The translations under genes and the position numbers were made by a program. Positions 13,412 to 20,712 of a stretch of 21,128 nucleotides of DNA are shown piece by piece. Source of the DNA: Thauera sp. (lineage in GTDB: Bacteria; Pseudomonadota; Gammaproteobacteria; Burkholderiales; Rhodocyclaceae); assembly GCA_023150215.1 (NCBI GenBank), contig JAKLLJ010000017.1, positions 1 through 21,128 on the forward strand. Reading direction: 5' to 3'. The notes below the pieces were generated by a model that made no database searches, had not been told where the DNA came from, and worked only from the letters and a program-made list of their open reading frames with translations. Position 1 is the first letter of the stretch, and every line of letters begins with the position of its first letter.

Positions 13412-15405
13412 TTGATTTTCAGGCGGGCGATTTGCTTCTTCAGGGCCCGGACGTCCTCGTCCGGGGGGTGGGGGCCGTAATGCAGGCGGGCGTAAGTCTG
13501 GCAGATCTCGCGCAGCGCCTGGGTGTGGGCGGGATGACACCTGGCGAGATGCGCAGCGTAATCCAGCGGACCCTGCCAGGGCTCGCGCGCCGCGCCAGCC
13601 GCAGCCATGCGCGCGCAAAACGAGAGCCACAAGCGCTGCACGGGGTCGCGCTGGGGTGGGCGGCGTACGCTCCACGCATAGAGCCCGCCGAACAACACCA
13701 AGGCGGCTGTGGCAAGTGCGGCGACACGCGCCGCCAGCGCGCCTGATCCGAGCCCGAGGCGCGCGAGCAGTTCCCGCTGGCGCTCGGGCGTGTAGCCAAG
13801 CACGTGCTGGTTCCAGGCATTGGACGCCGCCTCCCAGCGATGGCGCAGGCTGCGCAGCCAGGCCATGTCGGCGCGCAGCATCAATGGCAGCTCTGCGTTG
13901 TCGGTCAGTGCCCAGGCGATACCGCTCTCGATGCGTTGCGGCGCGGCGAGCGCGGTTGGGTCGACGCGCACCCAGCCGCGCCCCTGCAGCCACACTTCGG
14001 CCCAGGCGTGAGCGTCGGACTGGCGGATCACCAGATGGCGGTCCACCGGGTTCATCTCGCCCCCCTGGTAGCCGGTCACGATGCGGGTCGGCACACCGGC
14101 CGCACGCATCAGCACCGCGAACGTCGAGGCGAAGTGTTCGCAGAAGCCGCGCCGCGTGTCGAACAGGAATTCGTCCGCGGGGTGGGCGCCGAGCAGCGGC
14201 GGGCGCAGCGTGTAGATCAGGCGCAGGGAACGCAGATGGGCGATGACGCGCGCGAGGACTTCGCCATGGTCGCGCGCGCCCGCCGCCAGTTCTTGTGCCA
14301 GACGCACGCTGCGCGGGTTGCTGCGCGCCGGCAGGCGGGTCGCGGCGGCGAGCACCGCGGCGGTCTCGTCCACGCCGACCGGCGTTGCAGGGTAGGCCGA
14401 GAGTGCGAAGCGGCTGCGCGCCTGCAGTGGCCGCAGGGCGAGCGTGCGCAGGTCGCTGGTGTGACGAAGCGCCGGCTGTGTCGGCCCCGGATGCTCGAGT
14501 GCGGGCAGCCAGCGCCGGTTGTGGGGCTCGATGGTGAGCAGATAGTCGAGGCGCGGGCCGGTCGGGGTGTAGTAAGGCGCGTCGGCTTCGGCCGCGGGCA
14601 CGGCATGCCATTCGCGGCCATCGAAGCGGGTCAGCACCGGGCCGCGCCAGTAGCGCTCGGCCGGCGGCGGTGGCGCGCCCTCGAATGCAGCGCGCATGGC
14701 GATCTCGCTCGACAGGCCGAGTTCGCTGATCGACCCTGGGCTCATCGTGTCCGACAGCCCGCTGCGCGCAGAGAACGCATCCGCCGGCAAGCCCCACAAC
14801 GGGCCCTGGACGCGGGGAAAAAGCACGAACAGCACGAGCATGAAGGGGATGCCCTGGGCAAGCAGCGTGGCCGCCGTGCGCAAGTGTTCGCGGCCGTCTC
14901 CGCCCGGGTCGGCGAGCGCGACCAGCGCGGCGAGCGCGAGCAGGGTGCCAGCGAGGGCGAGCGCAGCCGTTGGCAGCGACTGGTCTTCGAGGAAAAGCGC
15001 GAGCTGCAGGAAGAGGCACAGCAGCACCCCGGCACGTATGTCGCGCGCTGCCCGTGTCTCCAGCAACTTGAGGCCGAGCAGCAGCACCAGCACCGCAAGC
15101 CCCGGATCCTTGCCGAAGAAATGGCCGAACTCGGCGCGCACGCCGACCGCCCCGGCGAGCGCGAGCGCGAGCAGCAGCAGCGCCGGCGGTGGCCGACTGC
15201 CGCGCCACAGCAAGATGCCGCGCCAGGCCAGCAGGGCAAGACCGAGTGCGGCGACCCAGGGGGGGAGCCAGGCGCCGTGGGGGGCGACCGCAGCTGCGGC
15301 CGAGGCCAGCAGCCAGGTGCCCTGGCCGCGTTGCAGGGAAGGCACGGATGCGGAGTCGTGTCTGCGCCCGGCGCGCATCGTGGCGAGCAGGTGGCGGCCG
15401 ATCAT
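13408..15405 (-). CDS. tgpA: TgpA-like membrane transglutaminase (DUF3488-transglutaminase core-DUF4129)
   Basis: A 665-residue membrane protein. The N-terminal DUF3488 part has about six to seven hydrophobic segments (roughly 31-196). A large periplasmic transglutaminase-like domain follows, with the triad Cys422 (RRGFCEHFAS), His466 (SDAHAWAEVW) and Asp482 (RVDPTAL). One more helix (about 559-579) precedes a cytoplasmic DUF4129-type tail rich in Arg and Lys. The P. aeruginosa homologue TgpA is essential and has transglutaminase activity; its substrate is not settled. The ATG at 15405 is chosen because it overlaps the DUF58 stop (ATGA). The frame is open for 51 more codons, but that extension is Arg/Pro-rich and lies inside DUF58. 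It overlaps mltB by 4 nt at the other end. Confidence 0.93.
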   Translation of the reverse strand: MIGRHLLATMRAGRRHDSASVPSLQRGQGTWLLASAAAAVAPHGAWLPPWVAALGLALLAWRGILLWRGSRPPPALLLLALALAGAVGVRAEFGHFFGKDPGLAVLVLLLGLKLLETRAARDIRAGVLLCLFLQLALFLEDQSLPTAALALAGTLLALAALVALADPGGDGREHLRTAATLLAQGIPFMLVLFVLFPRVQGPLWGLPADAFSARSGLSDTMSPGSISELGLSSEIAMRAAFEGAPPPPAERYWRGPVLTRFDGREWHAVPAAEADAPYYTPTGPRLDYLLTIEPHNRRWLPALEHPGPTQPALRHTSDLRTLALRPLQARSRFALSAYPATPVGVDETAAVLAAATRLPARSNPRSVRLAQELAAGARDHGEVLARVIAHLRSLRLIYTLRPPLLGAHPADEFLFDTRRGFCEHFASTFAVLMRAAGVPTRIVTGYQGGEMNPVDRHLVIRQSDAHAWAEVWLQGRGWVRVDPTALAAPQRIESGIAWALTDNAELPLMLRADMAWLRSLRHRWEAASNAWNQHVLGYTPERQRELLARLGLGSGALAARVAALATAALVLFGGLYAWSVRRPPQRDPVQRLWLSFCARMAAAGAAREPWQGPLDYAAHLARCHPAHTQALREICQTYARLHYGPHPPDEDVRALKKQIARLKIK

Positions 15406-16403
15406 GCGCGGGCGTCCACATCGTCCGCGGGCAGGCCGAACAGCGCCAGGCCGCGCAGGCAGCGCTCGCGATGTGTCGCGCCCGCGCTCACCGGGGTGTG
15501 CAGGCCGGGCAGGGCGAGCGCGTAGCGGCAGCCGGCGCGTTCGGCGGCGAGGATCCACGCGCTCAGGCGTGACAGGCGGCGCTCGGTGTCGAGCCCCGGG
15601 GGCATCGCCGCCCAGTCGAGCAGCAGGTCGCGCCCGCCGCTACCGGCGTATTCCTTCGTCAGCATCGGTCCGCCGCGCGCAAGCACCTTCCAGGCCACGT
15701 GGCGCGGCGAGTCGCCGTCGCGGTGCGCGCGCAGACCGGCGAAATCGTCGTCGCCTTCGCGCTGCTGGAGACCCGCGGCCGGTGCGCCGGTTCCGTATCC
15801 CGGAAGAGGAGGCGGATCGGCCTCGGGGGCCGGCAGGACAAGGCAGTGCATGTCCGGCACGAACACGCTCCAGGCGCGGATCAGGCCGAGCGGCCAGCGT
15901 GTCTCCAGCACCGTGCGACCGAGCGCGAGTCGGCCCCGCCGGGGCGCCGGGCAGGCGAGGCCGACGGCGGTCTCCTGCGCCTCGCCGAGCGTGAACTCGG
16001 CCCACTGGCCGTGCGCGCCGAGACGCAGGGCGGCGCGGCGGCGCGCACGCGGGTTGTCGATGAGCAGGACGAAGGTGGCGCTGTCGCCGGCGAAGACGGG
16101 CTCGCAGCGACCGAGACGCAGCGTTAGTCCGTACAGGTTGCGAAAGGCATGCAGCATGCTGGCGGCCGCGCTGCCGGCGAGGGTGAACACCAGCGCATAA
16201 CCGAGGCTGAGGTTGTAGTTGATCGAGGCCAGCAGCATCACCAGCAGGGCGATGGCAAACGCCAGTCCGGCGCGGGTCGGCAGCACGTAGATCCGGCGCT
16301 GGCCGAGGCGGATTGGGGCGGGTTCGGGCGGGCCGATGCGAAACAGCCAGCGGTCCGCCACCCTGCGCAGTACGCCAGGGAGGAGCGTTGCGCGCTGGAT
16401 CAT
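15402..16403 (-). CDS. DUF58 family protein with VWA-like fold
   Basis: A 333-residue inner-membrane protein. Two hydrophobic segments (about 45-62 and 67-82) precede a long cytoplasmic or domain-swapped part. The DUF58 signature is at about 219-243 (DDFAGLRAHRDGDSPRHVAW). The VWA-like strand reads RDLLLDWAAMPPG: one Asp is present, but the serines of a standard DxSxS metal-binding site are not, so metal binding is probably altered. DUF58 proteins are usually encoded between a MoxR ATPase and a TgpA transglutaminase, exactly as here; a shared chaperone-like or envelope role is assumed but not proven. Its ATG shares one base with the moxR stop (TGATG). The ribosome binding site is weak, which again points to translational coupling. 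Confidence 0.9.
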   Translation of the reverse strand: MIQRATLLPGVLRRVADRWLFRIGPPEPAPIRLGQRRIYVLPTRAGLAFAIALLVMLLASINYNLSLGYALVFTLAGSAAASMLHAFRNLYGLTLRLGRCEPVFAGDSATFVLLIDNPRARRRAALRLGAHGQWAEFTLGEAQETAVGLACPAPRRGRLALGRTVLETRWPLGLIRAWSVFVPDMHCLVLPAPEADPPPLPGYGTGAPAAGLQQREGDDDFAGLRAHRDGDSPRHVAWKVLARGGPMLTKEYAGSGGRDLLLDWAAMPPGLDTERRLSRLSAWILAAERAGCRYALALPGLHTPVSAGATHRERCLRGLALFGLPADDVDARA

Positions 16404-17320
16404 CAGCCGAGCGTCACCGCCTGCACCAGACGCATCAGGGTTTCCGGCGGGGGCGAGCGGCCGTCTGCGGCCAGATGCAGGCGGTGTGCCGCAACGTGAG
16501 GAAACAGCGTCTGCACGTCCTCGGGCAACACGTGGTCGCGACCGTCGAGCAAGGCCCAGGCGCGCGCAGCGGCGAGCAGGCCGAGACCCGCGCGCGGGCT
16601 CAGGCCGCCGGCGAACTCCGGACTGTTGCGGGTGGCGCCGAGGAGCGCCTGGATGTAGTCGACTAGGGGAGCGGCGACGTGCAGGCGCTGCGCTGCGCGT
16701 TGCAGATCGAGCAGGTCGGCGGGGCTGCTGACCGCGGGCTGACGTTCGAGCAGCGCGCGCCGATCCTCGCCCATCAGCAGTGCGCGCTCGGCCTGCGGGT
16801 CGGGATAGCCGAGGCGGATGCGCAGCAAGAAGCGGTCGAGCTGGCTCTCTGGCAGCGGGAAGGTGCCGATCTGGTGGGCCGGATTCTGGGTTGCGATCAC
16901 GAAGAAGGGTTCGGGCAAGGCATGGGTCTGGCCGTCGGCGGTGACCTGGCGCTCCTCCATCGCCTCGAGGAGCGCGCTCTGGGTTTTGGGGGTGGCGCGG
17001 TTGATCTCGTCGGCGAGGATCAACTGCGCGAAGGCCGGGCCAGGATGGAAGCGGAACGCGCTGGTTTCGCGGTCGAAGATCGACACGCCGAGGATGTCGG
17101 CCGGGAGCAGATCGCTGGTGAACTGGATGCGCTGGAACTGCAGTCCCATCAGCCGCGCGAGTACGTGGGCGAGCGTGGTCTTGCCCACGCCGGGTACGTC
17201 CTCGATCAACAGGTGGCCGCGTGCGATCAGGCAGGCCAGCGCCAGGCGCAACTCGCGTTCCTTGCCGAGGATGATCCGGGAGGCAGCTTCGAGCAGACGA
17301 TTTGCATGGTCTTGGGGCAT
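16403..17320 (-). CDS. MoxR-family AAA+ ATPase
   Basis: A 305-residue cytoplasmic ATPase, first gene of the minus-strand unit. Walker A is EDVPGVGKTTLA (about 40-51), Walker B ILADEINR (Asp104-Glu105), sensor 1 VIATQNP (about 141-147), and the arginine-finger region contains ESQLDRFLLRI. A C-terminal lid (about 230-305) includes SPRAGLGLLAAARAWALLDG. MoxR proteins act as chaperone-like ATPases that work with VWA or DUF58 partners, here encoded directly downstream. The ATG at 17320 gives a normal family N-terminus (MPQDHANRLLEAASRIILGK) but has no evident Shine-Dalgarno. The frame is open far upstream only as a shadow of the divergent gene. A specific subfamily symbol is not justified. Confidence 0.93.
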   Translation of the reverse strand: MPQDHANRLLEAASRIILGKERELRLALACLIARGHLLIEDVPGVGKTTLAHVLARLMGLQFQRIQFTSDLLPADILGVSIFDRETSAFRFHPGPAFAQLILADEINRATPKTQSALLEAMEERQVTADGQTHALPEPFFVIATQNPAHQIGTFPLPESQLDRFLLRIRLGYPDPQAERALLMGEDRRALLERQPAVSSPADLLDLQRAAQRLHVAAPLVDYIQALLGATRNSPEFAGGLSPRAGLGLLAAARAWALLDGRDHVLPEDVQTLFPHVAAHRLHLAADGRSPPPETLMRLVQAVTLG

Positions 17321-17354
17321 CGCGGGCGTACTGTGAAATTGGCCGGGAAGCGGT

Positions 17355-17361
17355 GATAATA
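17355..17361. promoter_or_regulatory. Overlapping -10-like elements in the moxR/deacetylase divergent region
   Basis: The 153-bp gap between the divergent genes contains one A/T-rich island. It reads GATAAT on the + strand (17355-17360) and TATTAT on the - strand (17361-17356), each 5 of 6 to the -10 consensus. No good -35 box accompanies either. If used, the starts would be near 17367 (+, about 107-nt leader) and 17349 (-, about 29-nt leader), and the two promoters would exclude each other. Confidence 0.3.
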
Positions 17362-17473
17362 GACGACAAAGGCGGGCAGCCCGAGCATCAGGACAACACG
17401 ATGACGGGTCGCGAGAGGGGAGGCGGGGCACACGGTCCGCGCTTCCGTCGTCAGCAAGACAAGAGGGAGGAGT

Positions 17474-18400
17474 ATGACCACCACAGCATTCATCACGCAC
17501 CGTGACTGCTGGCTGCACGACATGGGATCGATGCATCCCGAATGTCCGGAGCGGCTTTCGGCGATCAATGATCGCCTGATCGCATCGGGGCTGGACATGT
17601 ATGTGTCTTTCTACGACGCACCGCTGGTCGAGCGCGAACAGATCGTGCGCGTGCATCCGGCCGACTACCTCGACAGCCTGCTGGGCAACGTGCCCGAGCA
17701 CGGCATCCGCCACCTCGATCCCGATACCGCGATGAGCCCCGGGACGATGAAGGCGGCCTATCGCTCGGCGGGTGCCGGCGTCCATGCGACCGATCTGGTC
17801 ATGAAGGGCGAGATCGAGAACGCCTTCTGCGCCGTGCGTCCGCCCGGCCACCACGCCGAACGTGCGAAGGCGATGGGCTTCTGCTTCCTGAACAACGTCG
17901 CCATCGCCGCGCGCCACGCGCTCGAAGCGCACGGCCTTGAGCGTGTGGCGATCGTCGATTTCGACGTGCACCACGGCAACGGCACCGAGAACATCTTTCG
18001 CGACGATCCGCGGGTGATGATGGCGGGAATCTTCCAGCATCCCTTCTATCCCTATTGCGGCACAGAGAATCCGCCGGCGCACATGTGCAACGTGCCGCTG
18101 CCGGCCGGTACCCGCGGCGACGCCTTCCGTCAGGTGTTCGGCGACATCGTCGTGCCGGCGCTGCGCAGCCACAATCCGCAAATGATCTTCATCTCGGCGG
18201 GCTTCGACGCCCACTACGAAGACGACATGGGTTCTCTCGGCTTGCTCGAAGCCGACTACATGTGGGCGACCAAGCAGATCAAGGACGTCGCCGACAGTTG
18301 TGGTCACAAGCGCATCGTGTCGATTCTCGAAGGCGGCTACTCGCTTTCCTCACTCGCCCGCTCGGTGGTGGCGCACATCAAGACCCTCGCCGACCTCTGA
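17474..18400 (+). CDS. Histone deacetylase-like amidohydrolase
   Basis: A 308-residue zinc hydrolase of the arginase/deacetylase fold. Visible motifs are HPECPERL (21-28), RPPGHHAE with the catalytic His126-His127 pair, the zinc site VDFDVHHGNGT (Asp164, His166), SAGFDAH (third ligand Asp245), and LEGGYS with transition-state Tyr289. All catalytic residues are intact, so it should be active. Bacteria lack histones; relatives deacetylate acetylpolyamines, acetylated small molecules or acetyl-lysine proteins, and the substrate cannot be told from sequence. The ATG at 17474 follows a strong GGGAGG (17465-17470) closely. It is divergent from moxR, and dapA follows 105 nt after its stop with its own likely promoter, so it may be a single-gene unit. 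Confidence 0.92.
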   Translation: MTTTAFITHRDCWLHDMGSMHPECPERLSAINDRLIASGLDMYVSFYDAPLVEREQIVRVHPADYLDSLLGNVPEHGIRHLDPDTAMSPGTMKAAYRSAGAGVHATDLVMKGEIENAFCAVRPPGHHAERAKAMGFCFLNNVAIAARHALEAHGLERVAIVDFDVHHGNGTENIFRDDPRVMMAGIFQHPFYPYCGTENPPAHMCNVPLPAGTRGDAFRQVFGDIVVPALRSHNPQMIFISAGFDAHYEDDMGSLGLLEADYMWATKQIKDVADSCGHKRIVSILEGGYSLSSLARSVVAHIKTLADL

Positions 18401-18450
18401 CGATGTTGGCAAGGCCTGCGCGGCGGGTGATACCCCGTTTTACGGTGTGC

Positions 18451-18478
18451 TCGACCGTGCGCGGCGATCGGTTAGAAT
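18451..18478 (+). promoter_or_regulatory. Candidate sigma70 promoter for dapA-bamC
   Basis: TAGAAT (18473-18478) matches 5 of 6 positions of the -10 box; TCGACC (18451-18456) matches 4 of 6 positions of the -35 box at 16-bp spacing. Transcription would start near 18485, giving a leader of about 21 nt to the ATG at 18506 but only about 9 nt to the ATG at 18494. This favours the later start. Confidence 0.5.
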
Positions 18479-18505
18479 CGAAGCTTTAATTCAATGTCGG
18501 ATGCC

Positions 18506-19384
18506 ATGATTACAGGATCGCTTGTCGCCATCGTCACGCCCATGCACGACGACGGCAGCCTGGACTTTCCCCGCCTGCGCAGCCTCATCGACTGGCACAT
18601 TGCCGAGGGCACCGACGGCATCGTGATCGTCGGTACGACCGGCGAGTCGCCGACCGTGGATGTTGACGAGCACTGCGAACTCATTCGCGTCGCCGTCGAG
18701 CATTGCGCCGGCCGCGTTCCGGTGATCGCCGGCACCGGCGCCAACTCCACCGCCGAAGCCGTCGAACTCGCCCGCTTCGCGAGCCAGGCAGGCGCGAGCG
18801 CCCACCTCTCGGTGGTGCCGTACTACAACAGGCCCACCCAGGAAGGCCTCTACCGGCATTTCCGCACGATCGCCGAATCGGTCGAGCTGCCGCTGATCCT
18901 GTACAACGTGCCCGGTCGCACGGTCGCCGACCTGTCCAACGACACCACCCTGCGCCTGGCCGAGATCCCGAACATCGCGGGCATCAAGGACGCCACCGGT
19001 AACATCGATCGCGCCTGCGACCTGATCGAGCGCGCGCCCGCGGGCTTCGCGCTCTACAGCGGCGACGACATGAGCTCGGCAGCTTTCCTGATGCTCGGTG
19101 GCCACGGCGTGATCTCGGTGACCGCCAACGTCGCGCCGCGCGCTATGCATGCGCTGTGCGCCGCGGCTGCGGCCGGCGACATGCGCACGCTGCGTGCAAC
19201 CAACGCTGCGTTGACCGCCCTGCACCGCGACCTGTTCTGTGAGGCCAACCCGATCCCGGTGAAGTGGGCGGTCGCCCGCATGGGGCTGATCGGTGACGGC
19301 CTGCGCCTGCCGCTGACACAACTCTCGGCTGCGTACCATGAGCGTGTGCTCGCGGCGCTGCGCAAGGCCGGCATCCAGGCCTGA
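18506..19384 (+). CDS. dapA: 4-hydroxy-tetrahydrodipicolinate synthase
   Basis: Condenses pyruvate with aspartate semialdehyde, the first committed step to lysine and meso-diaminopimelate for peptidoglycan. From ATG 18506 (MITGSLVAIVTPM) the protein is 292 residues, equal to E. coli DapA, and all key residues keep the E. coli numbers: Thr44-Thr45 (GTTGES), Tyr106-Tyr107, Tyr133 and Arg138 (LYNVPGR), and the Schiff-base Lys161 (GIKDATGN). An in-frame ATG at 18494 would add four residues (MSDA) but sits too close to the probable transcription start. bamC follows after 26 nt, the dapA-bamC (nlpB) order of E. coli. It forms a homotetramer in the cytoplasm. Confidence 0.97.
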   Translation: MITGSLVAIVTPMHDDGSLDFPRLRSLIDWHIAEGTDGIVIVGTTGESPTVDVDEHCELIRVAVEHCAGRVPVIAGTGANSTAEAVELARFASQAGASAHLSVVPYYNRPTQEGLYRHFRTIAESVELPLILYNVPGRTVADLSNDTTLRLAEIPNIAGIKDATGNIDRACDLIERAPAGFALYSGDDMSSAAFLMLGGHGVISVTANVAPRAMHALCAAAAAGDMRTLRATNAALTALHRDLFCEANPIPVKWAVARMGLIGDGLRLPLTQLSAAYHERVLAALRKAGIQA

Positions 19385-19410
19385 ACCGAATCTTTCTGCC
19401 CAGGACTTCC

Positions 19411-20556
19411 ATGATCCGTTCCAAGCGCACTTCCCTGTCCCTGATCGCGCTGTCGCTCGCGCTCGGCGGTTGTTCGGGATCGCTCCTCGAATCCCAGCGC
19501 ATCGACTACAAGAGCGCACGCCAGATCGAGCGTCCGCTCGAGATCCCGCCCGACCTCACCGCACCGCAGCGCGACGATCGCTTTGCCGTGCCAGACGTGG
19601 CGCCGCGGGGGGTTGCGACCTACTCCGCGTACTCTGCCGACCGTAGCGCGCAGCCGGCTCAGGTGTCGGGGACGCCCGAGGTGCTCGCCAAGTCGGAAAC
19701 CATGCGCATCGATCGCGCCGGCAGCCAACGCTGGCTGGTGGTCAGTGGCACCCCCGAGACGCTGTGGCCGCAGATCAAGGACTTCTGGCTCGAGCTCGGC
19801 TTCATCCTCGATATCGACAACCCTGAGATCGGGGTCATGGAGACCGATTGGGCCGAGGATCGGGCCAAGATCCCGCAGGACTTCCTGCGCTCGAGCATCG
19901 GCAAGGTCTTCGACGGTCTGTTCTCCACCCCGGAGCGCGACAAGTTCCGCACCCGCCTCGAACAGGGCAAGGATGCGGGGATGGTCGAGGTCTATATCTC
20001 GCACCGCGGGATGATGGAGATCTACCCGAACGAGGCCAAGGACTCGACCATCTGGCAGCCGCGCCCGGCCGACCCGGAGCTCGAGGCCGAGATGCTGCGC
20101 CGCCTGATGGTGCGACTGGGGGCGGATGAGGCGCGCGCCGAAGCGGCGATTGCGGCGCCGCAGCAGACGCCCGAGCGTGCGCGCATCACCGCAGCGCCCA
20201 ATGGCCAAGTCATGCTGGTAATGGACGAATCCTTCGATCGCGCCTGGCGGCGTGTCGGCCTTGCCCTCGATCGCATCGGCTTTACCGTCGAGGATCGTGA
20301 CCGCGCGCAAGGACTGTACTTCGTGCGTTATGTCGATCCCGACGCCGATAACCGCAGTCCGGACAAGGGCTTCCTGTCCAGCCTCGCCTTCTGGCGCAGC
20401 GACGACAAGCCTGCCGCCGCCGGCAGCGAATACCGGCTGCGCGTGCAGGGGCAGGGCGAGGCATCGCGTCTGAGCGTGCTCACCCGCGAGGGCGGGGTGG
20501 ATACCTCCGACACCGCACGGCGCATGCTCGGGCTGCTGCACGAACAGTTGCGCTGA
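19411..20556 (+). CDS. bamC: Outer membrane protein assembly factor BamC
   Basis: A lipoprotein of the BAM complex, which folds beta-barrel proteins into the outer membrane. It has 381 residues, slightly longer than E. coli BamC (344). The signal peptide (RSKRTSLSLIALSLALGGC) ends in the lipobox LGGC with lipidated Cys21. An unstructured N-terminal stretch (about 22-95, with LEIPPDLTAP) is the part that contacts BamD in E. coli. Two helix-grip domains follow (about 100-230 and 265-380), joined by an acidic/Ala-rich linker. Its position right after dapA supports the call. A GC-rich hairpin and then a strong terminator lie downstream. Confidence 0.93.
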   Translation: MIRSKRTSLSLIALSLALGGCSGSLLESQRIDYKSARQIERPLEIPPDLTAPQRDDRFAVPDVAPRGVATYSAYSADRSAQPAQVSGTPEVLAKSETMRIDRAGSQRWLVVSGTPETLWPQIKDFWLELGFILDIDNPEIGVMETDWAEDRAKIPQDFLRSSIGKVFDGLFSTPERDKFRTRLEQGKDAGMVEVYISHRGMMEIYPNEAKDSTIWQPRPADPELEAEMLRRLMVRLGADEARAEAAIAAPQQTPERARITAAPNGQVMLVMDESFDRAWRRVGLALDRIGFTVEDRDRAQGLYFVRYVDPDADNRSPDKGFLSSLAFWRSDDKPAAAGSEYRLRVQGQGEASRLSVLTREGGVDTSDTARRMLGLLHEQLR

Positions 20557-20595
20557 GCGTCGGCGGACTTCGCTGTTGCGGTGTTCGGGGCACGG

Positions 20596-20645
20596 CGGAC
20601 TCCCGGGGCGGGCGGCGCAGGGCGCGCGTCTTCCCCGGGTGTCCG
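20596..20645 (+). repeat. Inverted repeat between bamC and its terminator
   Basis: CGGACTCCCGGGG (20596-20608) and CCCCGGGTGTCCG (20633-20645) pair at 12 of 13 positions (one T-T mismatch) around a 24-nt G/C-rich loop. It lies 15 nt before the terminator hairpin, so the bamC transcript would end in two consecutive stable stem-loops. It may protect the 3' end or be part of a 3'-UTR RNA; the function is unknown. Confidence 0.6.
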
Positions 20646-20660
20646 AGCGAAGAGGATGAC

Positions 20661-20695
20661 AACGAAAAAGCCGGCATTGCGCCGGCTTTTTCGTT
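20661..20695. terminator. Bidirectional intrinsic terminator between bamC and the Ala-rich lipoprotein
   Basis: A perfect 15-bp stem, AACGAAAAAGCCGGC (20661-20675) with GCCGGCTTTTTCGTT (20681-20695), around ATTGC. The A-run before and T-run after the GCCGGC core give a terminator in both directions, as suits two converging genes. Confidence 0.92.
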
Positions 20696-20712
20696 GTGCG
20701 GGAAGGGCGCGC

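Noticed and set aside
13412..15421. Upstream extension of the mltB frame giving a protein of over 1000 residues
   Set aside because: The extension lies wholly inside tgpA in another frame and is Arg/Pro/Ala-rich; mltB proper begins at 13411 with a signal peptide.
13804..15525. A 573-codon plus-strand open frame opposite tgpA
   Set aside because: It is a shadow of the transglutaminase gene, which has an intact catalytic triad on the minus strand; the frame has no ribosome binding site or domain.
16404..17369. Upstream extension of the DUF58 frame into moxR
   Set aside because: It is an out-of-frame reading of moxR, which has Walker A/B and sensor motifs in its own frame; DUF58 starts at 16403 in a TGATG junction.
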